From: JALZOC01 sp035758845
GTDB lineage: Bacteria; Acidobacteriota; Vicinamibacteria; Vicinamibacterales; 2-12-FULL-66-21
Direction: 5' to 3'
DNA length: 64,000 nt
Assembly: GCA_035758845.1 (NCBI GenBank)
Contig: DASTVZ010000217.1
Location: 5,917 to 69,916 of the forward strand
Below are positions 52,379-60,845 of the stretch, piece after piece. Both the position numbers and the translations under genes were made by a program. The notes below the pieces were generated by a model that did not search any database, had not been told where the DNA came from, and saw nothing but the letters and a program-made list of their open reading frames with translations. Within the stretch, counting starts at the first letter, position 1; each line of letters starts with the position of its first letter.

Positions 52379-52890
52379 GAGCTCAGATCTTTATAAAAAA
52401 TGACGGTCCCGTGTGGAGTCTTTCCGTCAGTATCGAGGGCGTATCGCGGGATCAGGCCGACCTCGGTCCATCCAATCCGGCGATACAACTGCACTGCGGC
52501 GCCGTTCTCCTTCGCGTCGAGCGTCAAAAGGGTGAAGCCCGCCCGGCGCGCGGCATCTTCGATTGATTGCATCAGCCGTCTGCCAACACCGGCGCGACGG
52601 CCGCGACGGTGGACGATGAGTTTGGCCACGTCTGCGCGATGTGGCTGGTTCGGAGCCCACGCGGGAGTCATCTGAACGGTGCCAACGATTCCGTCAGTGT
52701 CGCGCGCGACGAGAAAGATCGCACCGCCCTCGATCGCGGTGAGGGCTCGTCTCCACCACTGTTCGGCGCGATCCTGTGTGAGCGGGGCAAGAAAGCTCAC
52801 CGCGGCGGCGGAATCCACCGCGTCCACAAGAAGCTCGCCGAGCGCCCGCACGTCGCGATCGCTCACCGGTGGAATCAGTCGTTCGATCAT
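52375..52890 (-). CDS. GNAT-family N-acetyltransferase
   Basis: 171 residues. The acetyl-CoA loop KLIVHRRGRRAGVGRRLMQ near 90-108 (R-x-x-G-x-G) and the closing YRRIGWTEVG are typical of GNAT. The substrate is unknown. Its stop overlaps the ATG of the metallo-beta-lactamase (ATGA), so the two are translationally coupled. Joint expression of an acetyltransferase with a beta-lactamase hints at drug or cell-wall chemistry, but this is only inference. Confidence 0.88.
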   Translation of the reverse strand: MIERLIPPVSDRDVRALGELLVDAVDSAAAVSFLAPLTQDRAEQWWRRALTAIEGGAIFLVARDTDGIVGTVQMTPAWAPNQPHRADVAKLIVHRRGRRAGVGRRLMQSIEDAARRAGFTLLTLDAKENGAAVQLYRRIGWTEVGLIPRYALDTDGKTPHGTVIFYKDLSS

Positions 52891-52906
52891 GGACGATGCA
52901 GAGGAT

Positions 52907-53686
52907 TCAATGCGTCAGACCGTAGATGATGTAATTCACACCCAGCTTGTACGCTTCATTCGAGGCGTCGAACGGATACAAGCCTTCACCAGACCATTCC
53001 CAGTACTCGGGAACGTCGTTGTCGAAGTTCGCGATGACCATTAGCCGCTTGGCGGGATCGTTGTCTTCGAACATGCCGTAATAGCTCGGGCGAATCCCTG
53101 ACATGGGATGCACGATGGCATCTATGTCCTTCACCAGGAAAAACGTGTTGAAGATGTAGTGCCTGCTATCGAGACGGACGAACCGGCCGTCAGGAAGCAC
53201 CCGGCGCATCTGGGCTTCGAAATGCGCCCACTGGTCCTGGCCGTCGAAGTCTTCGAACACCGCAAAGCCTCCTTTCAACAGATAGGCTCGGAACGCGGCC
53301 GCTTCCCGGTCCGACAGGTTCCAGAAACCAGGCTCCCACATGAACGCAACCGGATACTTGAACAGCTCCGGATCGTCGAGCGGGAGAATCAGGCTGCCAT
53401 CGGTGTGGATGTCGAGCGCGGTCAGTTCCTCGAGGATCAGCGTCAGGTGTCGTTCGGCCCGTGGGTAATCGTGATTCCATGCCGAGCCGAATCCTCCTCG
53501 CCGGCTGAATCCGAGGTCCGATCCCCATCGAAGCCGCACGAACGTGAAGCGGCCGTCGTACTCGAGATCGCCTCGATGCGACTGTTGTGCGGCACCGAAT
53601 TGCACACCCCCAGCCGTCGTGGCAGATAAAAGAATAGCCAGGCCCGCGTTCACCCAGTGCCGCGTCGTCATGACGAACCACTTCAT
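52907..53686 (-). CDS. DUF4159-containing secreted protein
   Basis: 259 residues. Signal peptide at about 1-32 (an ATG at 53671 gives a shorter version). Blocks FTFVRLRWGSDLGFSRRGGFGSAWNHDYPRAERHLTLILEELTAL and LPLDDPELFKYPVAFMWEPGFWNLSDREAAAFRAYLLKGGF match DUF4159, which contains a glutamine-amidotransferase-like fold and is common in aerotolerance-type operons. Here those partner genes are absent. Divergent from the PEGA gene. Confidence 0.85.
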   Translation of the reverse strand: MKWFVMTTRHWVNAGLAILLSATTAGGVQFGAAQQSHRGDLEYDGRFTFVRLRWGSDLGFSRRGGFGSAWNHDYPRAERHLTLILEELTALDIHTDGSLILPLDDPELFKYPVAFMWEPGFWNLSDREAAAFRAYLLKGGFAVFEDFDGQDQWAHFEAQMRRVLPDGRFVRLDSRHYIFNTFFLVKDIDAIVHPMSGIRPSYYGMFEDNDPAKRLMVIANFDNDVPEYWEWSGEGLYPFDASNEAYKLGVNYIIYGLTH

Positions 53687-53797
53687 GATAGTTCGATGTC
53701 GTCCGGCGAGGACACGACGGACTCGTTCGATGACGGCGTCTGTTCAAAGAATCACGGCCGGCATGACCGATCGCGTGGTACTTCAATTGCACCTTAC

Positions 53798-53818
53798 TCT
53801 CCGATTTCACATCGGAGA
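53798..53818 (+). promoter_or_regulatory. Hairpin that includes the Shine-Dalgarno of the PEGA gene
   Basis: TCTCCGAT (53798-53805) pairs perfectly with ATCGGAGA (53811-53818) over a 5-nt loop. The right arm contains GGAG, 7 nt before the ATG at 53825, so the ribosome site is in the stem. It could be a thermometer-like or protein-controlled switch. The pairing is seen; the control is inferred. Confidence 0.5.
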
Positions 53819-53824
53819 TGAATC

Positions 53825-54724
53825 ATGGCTTCGTTCCCGGTACCTGTCCGCGTGTGTTTCACCCTTGCTTTCCTCGCCTTCACAGCCACAATCGCCACCG
53901 CCCAGCAACGCACGGACTTCGGAACTCTGTCGATTCAGGTCCGTCCACCCGAGGCGGACATATTTATTGACGGCGAACGATGGATCGGCTCGGAAACCAA
54001 CGCGCCGCTTCAAGTCCAGCTTTCTCCCGGCATTCACCGTGTCGAGATGCGATCGCCCGGCCGGCAGACGTTCTCGGCAAACGTCACAATCCGCGCGGGA
54101 GAAACAACGCCGCTGAACGTGTCGCTGGCGCAGCCGGCGACGTCCGAGCCGGCGGCGACACCACCGGAGACCGGGCCGCGATCTCCGCGCGGTCCCGAGA
54201 GCAACATCCGCGTCACGACCGGAGAGGATGGATTCATGATCGCTCCCGATTTTCGGGTGACCGAGATCAATAACCATACGGCCCAACTCCTTGGCGCATA
54301 CGGCGGGTACGTGTTCGGTCGACAGTTCCTCGTCGGCGCTGGCGGGTACTGGCAGATCGACTCGACTGACGGCCTCCACATTGCCTACGGTGGACCGGTG
54401 TTTCAATGGCGCGTGTTCCCGGACAAGGCCGTCGGGCTGAACCTCCACGGACTGATCGGTGGCGGCTGGCGCTATGCCGACGACTTCTACTTCGCGCACT
54501 TTGATGGTCCAAGAATCGATCATCGTGGCGTTCCGGCGGGACGGTACTACGGGTTGCCCTATGGCTGGTACGACGATGCGTTCTTCGTCGCTGAACCGGC
54601 GGCGCAGGTCGTCGTTCGCCTGGCCTCGTGGATCCGGGTACAGGGTGGCGTCGGGTATCGAGCAACGTCGTCAGACAACCTCAATGGCGCCAGCGGAAAT
54701 GTGAGCGTCCAGTTCGGCCGCTGA
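53825..54724 (+). CDS. PEGA-domain outer-membrane-type protein
   Basis: 299 residues. Signal peptide to about residue 26. A PEGA domain at about 32-100 (GTLSIQVRPPEADIFIDGERWIG ... GIHRVEMRSPGRQTF), a Pro-rich linker (about 102-125) and a beta-barrel or beta-sandwich C-part with aromatic-rich strands (GAYGGYVFGRQFLVGAGGYWQ) ending VSVQFGR. PEGA modules are surface domains that may bind S-layer or wall components. Expression may be throttled by the upstream hairpin. Confidence 0.82.
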   Translation: MASFPVPVRVCFTLAFLAFTATIATAQQRTDFGTLSIQVRPPEADIFIDGERWIGSETNAPLQVQLSPGIHRVEMRSPGRQTFSANVTIRAGETTPLNVSLAQPATSEPAATPPETGPRSPRGPESNIRVTTGEDGFMIAPDFRVTEINNHTAQLLGAYGGYVFGRQFLVGAGGYWQIDSTDGLHIAYGGPVFQWRVFPDKAVGLNLHGLIGGGWRYADDFYFAHFDGPRIDHRGVPAGRYYGLPYGWYDDAFFVAEPAAQVVVRLASWIRVQGGVGYRATSSDNLNGASGNVSVQFGR

Positions 54725-54790
54725 TCTCGCGCGCAGAGCGCGCCGGAAGATCTCGCGCAAAGAGCGCCGAGAACGCCAAGGATCTCGGGC
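54725..54790. repeat. GCGCAAAGAGCGCCGAGAACGCC repeat
   Basis: Words TCTCGCGC...AGAGCGC occur twice, with GAGAACGCCAAGGATCTCG. Similar words lie at about 16538-16658. Confidence 0.65.
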
Positions 54791-54801
54791 ACGTAGTGAG
54801 A

Positions 54802-54830
54802 TTGACAACCTCCGCTATTTTTACTACAAA
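54802..54830 (+). promoter_or_regulatory. Sigma-70-type promoter of padR-permease operon
   Basis: Perfect TTGACA at 54802-54807, 17-bp spacer, TACAAA at 54825-54830. The expected start, about 54837, is 6 nt before the padR ATG, so the transcript is nearly leaderless and no Shine-Dalgarno is visible. Confidence 0.7.
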
Positions 54831-54835
54831 ATAGC
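54814..54835 (+). promoter_or_regulatory. Probable PadR operator
   Basis: Perfect inverted repeat GCTATTTT/AAAATAGC (8 bp each, 6-bp spacer) at 54814-54835, covering the -10 element. It fits the usual PadR autorepression layout: a dimer blocking RNA polymerase. Confidence 0.65.
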
Positions 54836-54842
54836 TATTACC

Positions 54843-55160
54843 ATGGCGCGCGACCATCTTGGACGGTTCGAACACCTGCTCCTGCTGGCGGTGGTTCGAC
54901 TGGGTGACGATGCGTATGGCATGACCATTCGACGCGCACTCGCGCGGCACACCGGCCGCGAGATCTCTGTCGGCGCGATTTACACGTCGCTGGCGCGGCT
55001 CGAGGCAAAGGGGCTCGTGCAGTCCAGACTCGGCGACCCGACGCCGGAGCGCGGCGGCAAAGCCAAACGTTTTTATCGCGTGCTTCCGGCGGGGAAAAAG
55101 GCGATCGCGCGCGCCCAGGCCATCCTGCTGGGATTGGCACGCGGGATCGAGCAGCCATGA
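54843..55160 (+). CDS. PadR-family transcriptional regulator
   Basis: 105 residues. Winged-helix PadR fold: GRFEHLLLLAVVRLGDDAYGMTIRRALARHTG, then recognition region VGAIYTSLARLEAKGLVQSRLGDPTPERGGKAKRFYRVLPAGKKAI. It should repress its own operon through the operator at 54814-54835 until a ligand (often a toxic phenolic or drug) binds. Its stop overlaps the permease ATG (ATGA), linking both translations. Short PadR proteins of this size are normal next to duplicated permeases in Acidobacteria. Confidence 0.92.
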   Translation: MARDHLGRFEHLLLLAVVRLGDDAYGMTIRRALARHTGREISVGAIYTSLARLEAKGLVQSRLGDPTPERGGKAKRFYRVLPAGKKAIARAQAILLGLARGIEQP

Positions 55161-57940
55161 ACGGCCAGCAGGCTGCGTCCCCTCCCGCACTTGCACGATG
55201 GCTCCTGCGACGAGCGCTCGATGGTGCGGCACGCTCTGCAATCGTCGGCGATCTCGACGAGGAGTTCGCGACGTTCAAGGTTCCCCAGCTTGGCGCACGC
55301 GCCGCGCGGCGATGGTATTGGCGCCAAACCATTCTGTCGATTGTTGCGTGTGTTCGAGCCGCCGATGAACGCGCGAACGATCCGGAACAGGCGTCCTTGC
55401 TGGCAGTCGGGAACATGATGCGCCGGCGCGACGGCCTAGGGGCAGATCTCCGATCGGCGGCGCGTTTTTGTGCGAGGAGTCCGCTGACGTCGGTTGCAGT
55501 GATCCTCACACTCGCGATCGGCGTGGCCGCTAACACGGCCATGTTCTCCGTGTTGAACGCCACCCTGCTGAAGAAGCTCCCGATCGCGAATGCCGACCGG
55601 TTGGTCTCAATCGAGGAGAAAGGGGGCGGCTCGTTCACCTACCCCGAGTACCTTGCGACTCGTGACACGCCCGGATTGCGCGCGCTGGTCGCCGGCGGCA
55701 CGACGAGCACGTTGATGACCCACCGAAACGCAAAGCGTCGAGTGGTCATCCAACTGGTCACGGCCAATTACTTCGAGGCACTCGGTGTGCGGCCAGGCGC
55801 CCGCGGGCGGCTCCTCGAATCGAACGACGATCTGCCGGGCCGTGCGCCGGTTGTTGTTCTCAGTTATGCATTCTGGCGAGATTACTTCGCCGCCGATCCG
55901 ACCGTCATCGGCAGCACCATCAAACTGCACCACGCATCCTTTACCGTCGCCGGTATCGCACCCGACGGCTTCGCGGGAACTCAGATTGGCTTCGCTCCCG
56001 ATTTGTGGGCACCGTTGACACACGGGCCGCTGATCGAGAACAACCCCGCGATGCTTGGCCCGGGATCCGCCTGGCTCGGGATGGACGGAATCCTTGAACA
56101 TCGGGATTCGGTCGGCGTTGTTCGGGACGCGTTAGCGGCGCGCTGGCGCGCTATCGGGCAACGTGACGTCCCGGTCGTCGAGCTGATTCCTCGCGGACAC
56201 GAATGGAACACGTGGGCTGGGACGGCCGCTGGTTCGTCACCGCTGAAACTCGTCTCGCTGTTCGTCTTGCTCATTCTTCTCGTCGGCTGCCTCAACGTCT
56301 CGATCCTGCTAGGCGCCCAGGTTCACGATCGCCAGAGAGAACTGGCGATTCGAGCGTCGCTTGGCGCGGGACGTCTTCGTCTGCTGCGGCAGCTCCTCGC
56401 CGAGCACCTGCTTCTCGTGACGCTCGCTGGAGTTGCGGGTGGAACGTTGGGAGTCTTGATCGCCCGGACGCTGGCGTCGCTATTGGGCACGCGACTGACG
56501 CCAAGCGATCTCGATGTCAGCTTCGATGCGCGCGTCCTGTTCTTCACCATTGCTGTATCTCTGACCACTGGACTGTTGATTGGAGCGCTGCCGGCATTGC
56601 GATGGTCGAAGGTCGACCCGCTCGGGATCCTGCGATCGGGAAATACTGGGCTGAACAGAGTTTTCCGGTCGTCCGGACTGTGGTGGTTGATTCCCGGACA
56701 GGTTGCGCTGGGGACGGTTCTTTTGACCTCGGCCGGCGTTCTCGTCAAGACGATCCACGAATTGAAGGCAGGCATTGCACTGACAGCACCGGAGCGGATC
56801 TGGTTTGCCGATCTGCAAGTGGACACCATGCCGTCAACGCTGGCCGCGTTCGGCGACTTTCAAGCCAACCTCCGCACTCATCTCACCGAGTTGCCCGGAA
56901 TCGAAGCTGCAGGTCTGTCGACTGGACGCCCGCTCGCAACCATCCGTCGAGGTCCGTTGCGGGTGGAAGGGATGACGACGGTTCCGAAATCACAGCCAAT
57001 GCCGTGGGGACCACCGCCGCCACCGCCACCGCGCGGAGCCCCACCGCTCGAGAAGCTTTGGATCGTCAGTAATGACTACGTGACTCCAGGATTCTTCCCC
57101 GCCATGGGGTTGGCAATGGTCAACGGACGCGATTTCACGACGGCCGATTCAGCAGCCGCACCGCGCGTCGCGATCGTGAATGAGACCCTGGCGGCTCGCG
57201 CCTTTGGAAAGGCGAATCCCATCGGGCGACACGTCTCGTGGGCCGAGCGATCGGAATTCGACATCACGATTGTCGGGGTCGTCCGCGATCTGCGGACTGA
57301 AGATCTGCGCCGCGCCGCTCCCGATGCGATCTTCTTCCCGCTGGCCCAGATTTCGGGCGGCTACGCGAAAGAGAGCACAGTGACCGGCGCGCTCGAACCG
57401 ATTGACTTGAGCATCGTGCTTCGCTCGCGCCCAGGGCAGCCTTTCACTCGTGAGCAGATCGCGCAGCAGGTGGGCGCGTTCGATCCGACGTTGTTCATCG
57501 ATCGCGTGTGGACGTTCGATGAAGAAGCAGGCCTGGCGCTGAGTCAAGAGCGCCTTCTCGCATGGCTCGGATCGACCTTTTCTGCGATCGCACTGGCGTT
57601 GTTGATCGTCGGTCTCTACGGTGTGCTCGCTGCCGCGGTCGTCCGAGGCCGGCGAGAATTAGGAATCCGTCTCGCCCTTGGCGCGACGCCGCGATCGCTT
57701 CGCGCAATGGTTGTCGGCCGCAGCGTCGGGGTGATTGCCGTTGGTCTCGCCTTCGGGCTGCCTCTTTCGTACGCGTTCGTCCGCACTTTCGCGCAACTGC
57801 TTTACGGCGTCGCACCGATCGAACCGGCCGTCGTTGCTGCGACGATCTCGACCGTCGTCGCGACCGCGATCCTCGCGGCCTACGTTCCCGCCTATCGTGC
57901 CGCGCGCGTCGATCCGGTCGTCGCGTTGCGGATGGACTAG
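55157..57940 (+). CDS. FtsX/MacB-type duplicated orphan permease with N-terminal prefix domain
   Basis: 927 residues. The first about 85 residues are a cytoplasmic prefix (LARWLLRRALDGAARSAIVGDLDEEF), then RFCARSPLTSVAVILTLAIGVAANTAMFSVLNATLLKKL and the MacB periplasmic domain, an FtsX domain (HDRQRELAIRASLGAGRLRLLRQLLAEHLLL), a second periplasmic domain and a closing FtsX domain ending AYRAARVDPVVALRMD. This is the prefix-bearing version of the acidobacterial orphan permease. It has no fused or adjacent ATPase. Translation is coupled to padR. Probably an efflux or lipoprotein-type permease; the substrate is unknown. Confidence 0.92.
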   Translation: MNGQQAASPPALARWLLRRALDGAARSAIVGDLDEEFATFKVPQLGARAARRWYWRQTILSIVACVRAADERANDPEQASLLAVGNMMRRRDGLGADLRSAARFCARSPLTSVAVILTLAIGVAANTAMFSVLNATLLKKLPIANADRLVSIEEKGGGSFTYPEYLATRDTPGLRALVAGGTTSTLMTHRNAKRRVVIQLVTANYFEALGVRPGARGRLLESNDDLPGRAPVVVLSYAFWRDYFAADPTVIGSTIKLHHASFTVAGIAPDGFAGTQIGFAPDLWAPLTHGPLIENNPAMLGPGSAWLGMDGILEHRDSVGVVRDALAARWRAIGQRDVPVVELIPRGHEWNTWAGTAAGSSPLKLVSLFVLLILLVGCLNVSILLGAQVHDRQRELAIRASLGAGRLRLLRQLLAEHLLLVTLAGVAGGTLGVLIARTLASLLGTRLTPSDLDVSFDARVLFFTIAVSLTTGLLIGALPALRWSKVDPLGILRSGNTGLNRVFRSSGLWWLIPGQVALGTVLLTSAGVLVKTIHELKAGIALTAPERIWFADLQVDTMPSTLAAFGDFQANLRTHLTELPGIEAAGLSTGRPLATIRRGPLRVEGMTTVPKSQPMPWGPPPPPPPRGAPPLEKLWIVSNDYVTPGFFPAMGLAMVNGRDFTTADSAAAPRVAIVNETLAARAFGKANPIGRHVSWAERSEFDITIVGVVRDLRTEDLRRAAPDAIFFPLAQISGGYAKESTVTGALEPIDLSIVLRSRPGQPFTREQIAQQVGAFDPTLFIDRVWTFDEEAGLALSQERLLAWLGSTFSAIALALLIVGLYGVLAAAVVRGRRELGIRLALGATPRSLRAMVVGRSVGVIAVGLAFGLPLSYAFVRTFAQLLYGVAPIEPAVVAATISTVVATAILAAYVPAYRAARVDPVVALRMD

Positions 57941-57946
57941 CGGCGT

Positions 57947-59815
57947 TTACTCACAAGATGCCGGTGCGCTCGGTGCAGAAGTGCGACGGTACAGTCGCAC
58001 GGAAAGATGCCGGTCGGGTACCGGAATCTCACGCTCGATCTTCAGTTCACCCCGATCGACTTCGTCGAGCACGGCCTGGCGCTGCGCCAGGTAATAGCTG
58101 GTGATGTCCAGGATCGGCGGTTCGGATCCTATCGGCATCAGCAGTAAGACCTTGGTTGCGGCGCCAAGGTCGATGCCTCTCGCGCCACCGATCTCAAACG
58201 GCGAGCAAGGAAATCCGGACGGCGGACCTAATTCCCACCGAAACAGCGCCGGCGACAGTTCGTTGCTGTGGCCGACGATCGCCAATCGATCTTCCGGTTT
58301 CAACTCGGCTCGAATCGAATCGAAGGCAGCGCGCAAGGTTGGATTGTCGGTGTAGTTCTCGAAGGCGATGGTCCGGAAGCGTTCTTCGGTGACGATCGTC
58401 TTCGACACAAACACACCGACACCCAGCACCGCCGGGGCGAGAACTGTTCCGGCGATCCGCCGCCAGTTCGACCCGGCAAACCATCGCCCGGTTTCGCACG
58501 CCGCAGCCACGCAAAGAAGAACGATCGTCAGCAGCAGGAATCGCGGAAAGCGTGTCTGATGGATCGCGATGACGGCCAACTGCAAGGGGATTGCAAGTAT
58601 CAGCCATTTCATCAGCGGCGGTTGACGGCGATATTGCACCGCAGCCATCGCGAACACACCGACGACGCCGATGAGGACCCATGCACTGTAGAAATAGTCA
58701 TGACGGAGCGCGTCGAAATAGATCAGTGCGCCGCCGCCAATCGATGCCTCGCCGAGTGGACGGTTGATGACAAGATTGAAGAAGTCACGAATGTGGTTGG
58801 GGTAGGGTGAGGCGAACCAGATGACAATCGGAAGTGCGAACCACACGAGAAGCGGACGCACGCGTGGATCGGCGGCGACTAGCCGATCCCACGCGATTCT
58901 CTGCTGATGATGGAGGTACCACAGGCGCGCCAGAAGCAGATACAGCACGACGTGACCGCTGTTGCCGACCGTATGAACTGAAACCCGCTGCCCCGCCAGA
59001 TGAAACTCGAACCCGCCAGTACGCATCACGACCAGCAAGCCTGCGAGATACGCCACGAGTAACCAGACGGTCGGGGACGACAGCGCAAACCGCATCCCTC
59101 GCTGGAGATCCGCCCGCCGGCTTTGATTCGGTCCGAGTGGCCGGTCGAGCCACTCGTAGAGCACCAGCGGCGCGATGAGAAGAAAGAAGTAGTTGTACTT
59201 GGTAAAGAACAGCACCGTCAGCGAGACAGCAAAGCCGCGCGCAGCGGCCGGCGAAGGATTTTGACGATGGGCAACGTAGGCAAGAAGCACCGCGAGTTGG
59301 GTCGCCGCGCCCACGGTCTCCGTCATCGTCACCGAGGCATAGGCGAGTAGATAGGGGGAGGACACGATCAGCCCGAGAAAAATCGCTGCAGGCAGTGCTG
59401 CCGCTTCTCTCCACTGCCGCCACATCAATGCACATCCCAATATCCCGGTGAGCACGAACGCCGCGATCGCGCTGCGCAAGCCTGATTCGATTTGTCCTCC
59501 CAGCGAGAGATAGAACGGAATCTGGTAAATGGAAAGTACCGGCGGCCAGTAACCCTGAAGCCACAGATCCCAGAGCAGCCGATGGATCCGGCCGGTCACG
59601 AGCAGGTGGTAGTCCTCCCAACCATGATTCAGGTGCGTGGCGAGGTCCCAGCGCGGCAACAGTCGTTGGCTCGAGACAACTTGAATCGTGTGCCGATCGA
59701 TGAGGCGCGCGACGTAAACCAGAACGAGAGCCGCGAGTGTGACGATGGCAATGAAGACGAGCCGACGCGACCAGCTCGCGTGGTCATGGCCAGCTCCAGT
59801 GCGATCGCTCGGCAT
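57947..59815 (-). CDS. GT-C-like integral membrane glycosyltransferase candidate
   Basis: 622 residues from the ATG at 59815. About ten to eleven hydrophobic helices. An early luminal loop with DLATHLNHGWEDYHLL after the first helix looks like the acidic Asp motif of GT-C enzymes (ArnT/PMT type), which move sugars from lipid-linked donors. The C-terminal about 130 residues are soluble (VGHSNELSPALFRWELG...). Family assignment is by topology and one motif, so tentative. It starts 4 bp after the stop of the next gene; both are likely one operon. Confidence 0.65.
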   Translation of the reverse strand: MPSDRTGAGHDHASWSRRLVFIAIVTLAALVLVYVARLIDRHTIQVVSSQRLLPRWDLATHLNHGWEDYHLLVTGRIHRLLWDLWLQGYWPPVLSIYQIPFYLSLGGQIESGLRSAIAAFVLTGILGCALMWRQWREAAALPAAIFLGLIVSSPYLLAYASVTMTETVGAATQLAVLLAYVAHRQNPSPAAARGFAVSLTVLFFTKYNYFFLLIAPLVLYEWLDRPLGPNQSRRADLQRGMRFALSSPTVWLLVAYLAGLLVVMRTGGFEFHLAGQRVSVHTVGNSGHVVLYLLLARLWYLHHQQRIAWDRLVAADPRVRPLLVWFALPIVIWFASPYPNHIRDFFNLVINRPLGEASIGGGALIYFDALRHDYFYSAWVLIGVVGVFAMAAVQYRRQPPLMKWLILAIPLQLAVIAIHQTRFPRFLLLTIVLLCVAAACETGRWFAGSNWRRIAGTVLAPAVLGVGVFVSKTIVTEERFRTIAFENYTDNPTLRAAFDSIRAELKPEDRLAIVGHSNELSPALFRWELGPPSGFPCSPFEIGGARGIDLGAATKVLLLMPIGSEPPILDITSYYLAQRQAVLDEVDRGELKIEREIPVPDRHLSVRLYRRTSAPSAPASCE

Positions 59816-59819
59816 CGGG

Positions 59820-60467
59820 CTAGTCGCCGAGCGCTCGATCGATCTGCCGGATAAGATCGTCGTACTCGGCGAGGAGCTTCGGCTCCATGAAGACCGCATC
59901 GCCGTAGTACACCTCCGCCGCCTGCGCGAAGGCGTCGAAGTTGTCCTTGATTGGGATGAGATACATGGCCTGAGTCATCCCGCGCGTGAATTCATTGAAG
60001 ACCTTCTGGGCGTTGTACGCGTGAGAGAGTGCGAAAGCCAGGTCAGGATCCACATAGGTGAGCGCCTGCGTCGTCATCGCCAGGTCCCATGCGGTCTGGT
60101 CGAACGTAACGAACCGAAGCCCTTCAATCCTGACGTCGGCGGTATTTCTGGACTTGCGGTCCTTCGAGAGATAGGCCTGGAGTTGCTTCAAGAGGGTCGC
60201 GTGGTAATCGCGAACATCGCTGACCGCTTTGCGGTTCTCCTCTATCTCCGATCGGAAACGACGCAACGTGGACTCTGCAAGTTCGTGATGGCGACGATCC
60301 TCGCGCCACTGTTCACCCGCCAGGCCGAGAAACACACCGACACTAATCAGCGCAACTTCGAGTGCTATTTTGAGCAGCGACTTGCCCCGCGCGGGACGCG
60401 TTCCTCTGTCCGCCGGCGGATGCGGTTTGTCGTCGTCTTCGAGCTTTGGAACGTGGGCTTCTGGCAT
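59820..60467 (-). CDS. Membrane-anchored hypothetical protein (215 aa), DUF6090-like
   Basis: 215 residues. A basic, Pro-rich N-terminus, one membrane helix (IALEVALISVGVFLGLAGEQW, about 33-53) and a long helical domain (RRHHELAESTLRRFRSEIEENRKAVSDVRDYHATLLKQL). The LEVALISVGVFLGLAGEQWREDRRHHE pattern resembles the DUF6090 family of unknown function. Upstream partner of the GT-C-like gene with a 4-bp gap. Confidence 0.7.
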   Translation of the reverse strand: MPEAHVPKLEDDDKPHPPADRGTRPARGKSLLKIALEVALISVGVFLGLAGEQWREDRRHHELAESTLRRFRSEIEENRKAVSDVRDYHATLLKQLQAYLSKDRKSRNTADVRIEGLRFVTFDQTAWDLAMTTQALTYVDPDLAFALSHAYNAQKVFNEFTRGMTQAMYLIPIKDNFDAFAQAAEVYYGDAVFMEPKLLAEYDDLIRQIDRALGD

Positions 60468-60524
60468 GGGGCGACATAGTACAGCGGACTATGTGAACGG
60501 CCCAATAAGGCGTAGGATCGGGCG

Positions 60525-60794
60525 ATGGATCAGGCCAATCGGAAAATCGACGAACTCGAGAAGATTCTCGGCCACGTGATGCGCGCGTTCCGCGAACGGG
60601 CGGCGGGTCTGACTCGTCAGCGCATGAATATTCCACGCGTTTACTCGATCTTCGACGACACTGACCCGGACGGTGCGCCGGATGCGCTCGTCGGCGCACG
60701 ACTCCATCCGCGGCATCCGCTTGGTGGATCCGCGATCGCACTCCCGGAGCCTGACGAAGAACTCACCGCGGAAGCGGTCGCAGTGCGTCGTTGA
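60525..60794 (+). CDS. Hypothetical protein (89 aa)
   Basis: 89 residues; the N-half is helical (MDQANRKIDELEKILGHVMRAFRERAAGLTRQRM) and the C-half is acidic and Pro-rich. AGGA lies about 8 nt upstream. No family recognised. Divergent from the DUF6090-like gene and convergent to DUF1080. Confidence 0.5.
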   Translation: MDQANRKIDELEKILGHVMRAFRERAAGLTRQRMNIPRVYSIFDDTDPDGAPDALVGARLHPRHPLGGSAIALPEPDEELTAEAVAVRR

Positions 60795-60845
60795 CTTCGC
60801 GAGATCTTCGCGCAGCAGAGGCCGCAAAGCCCGCACGCTGCGGAA

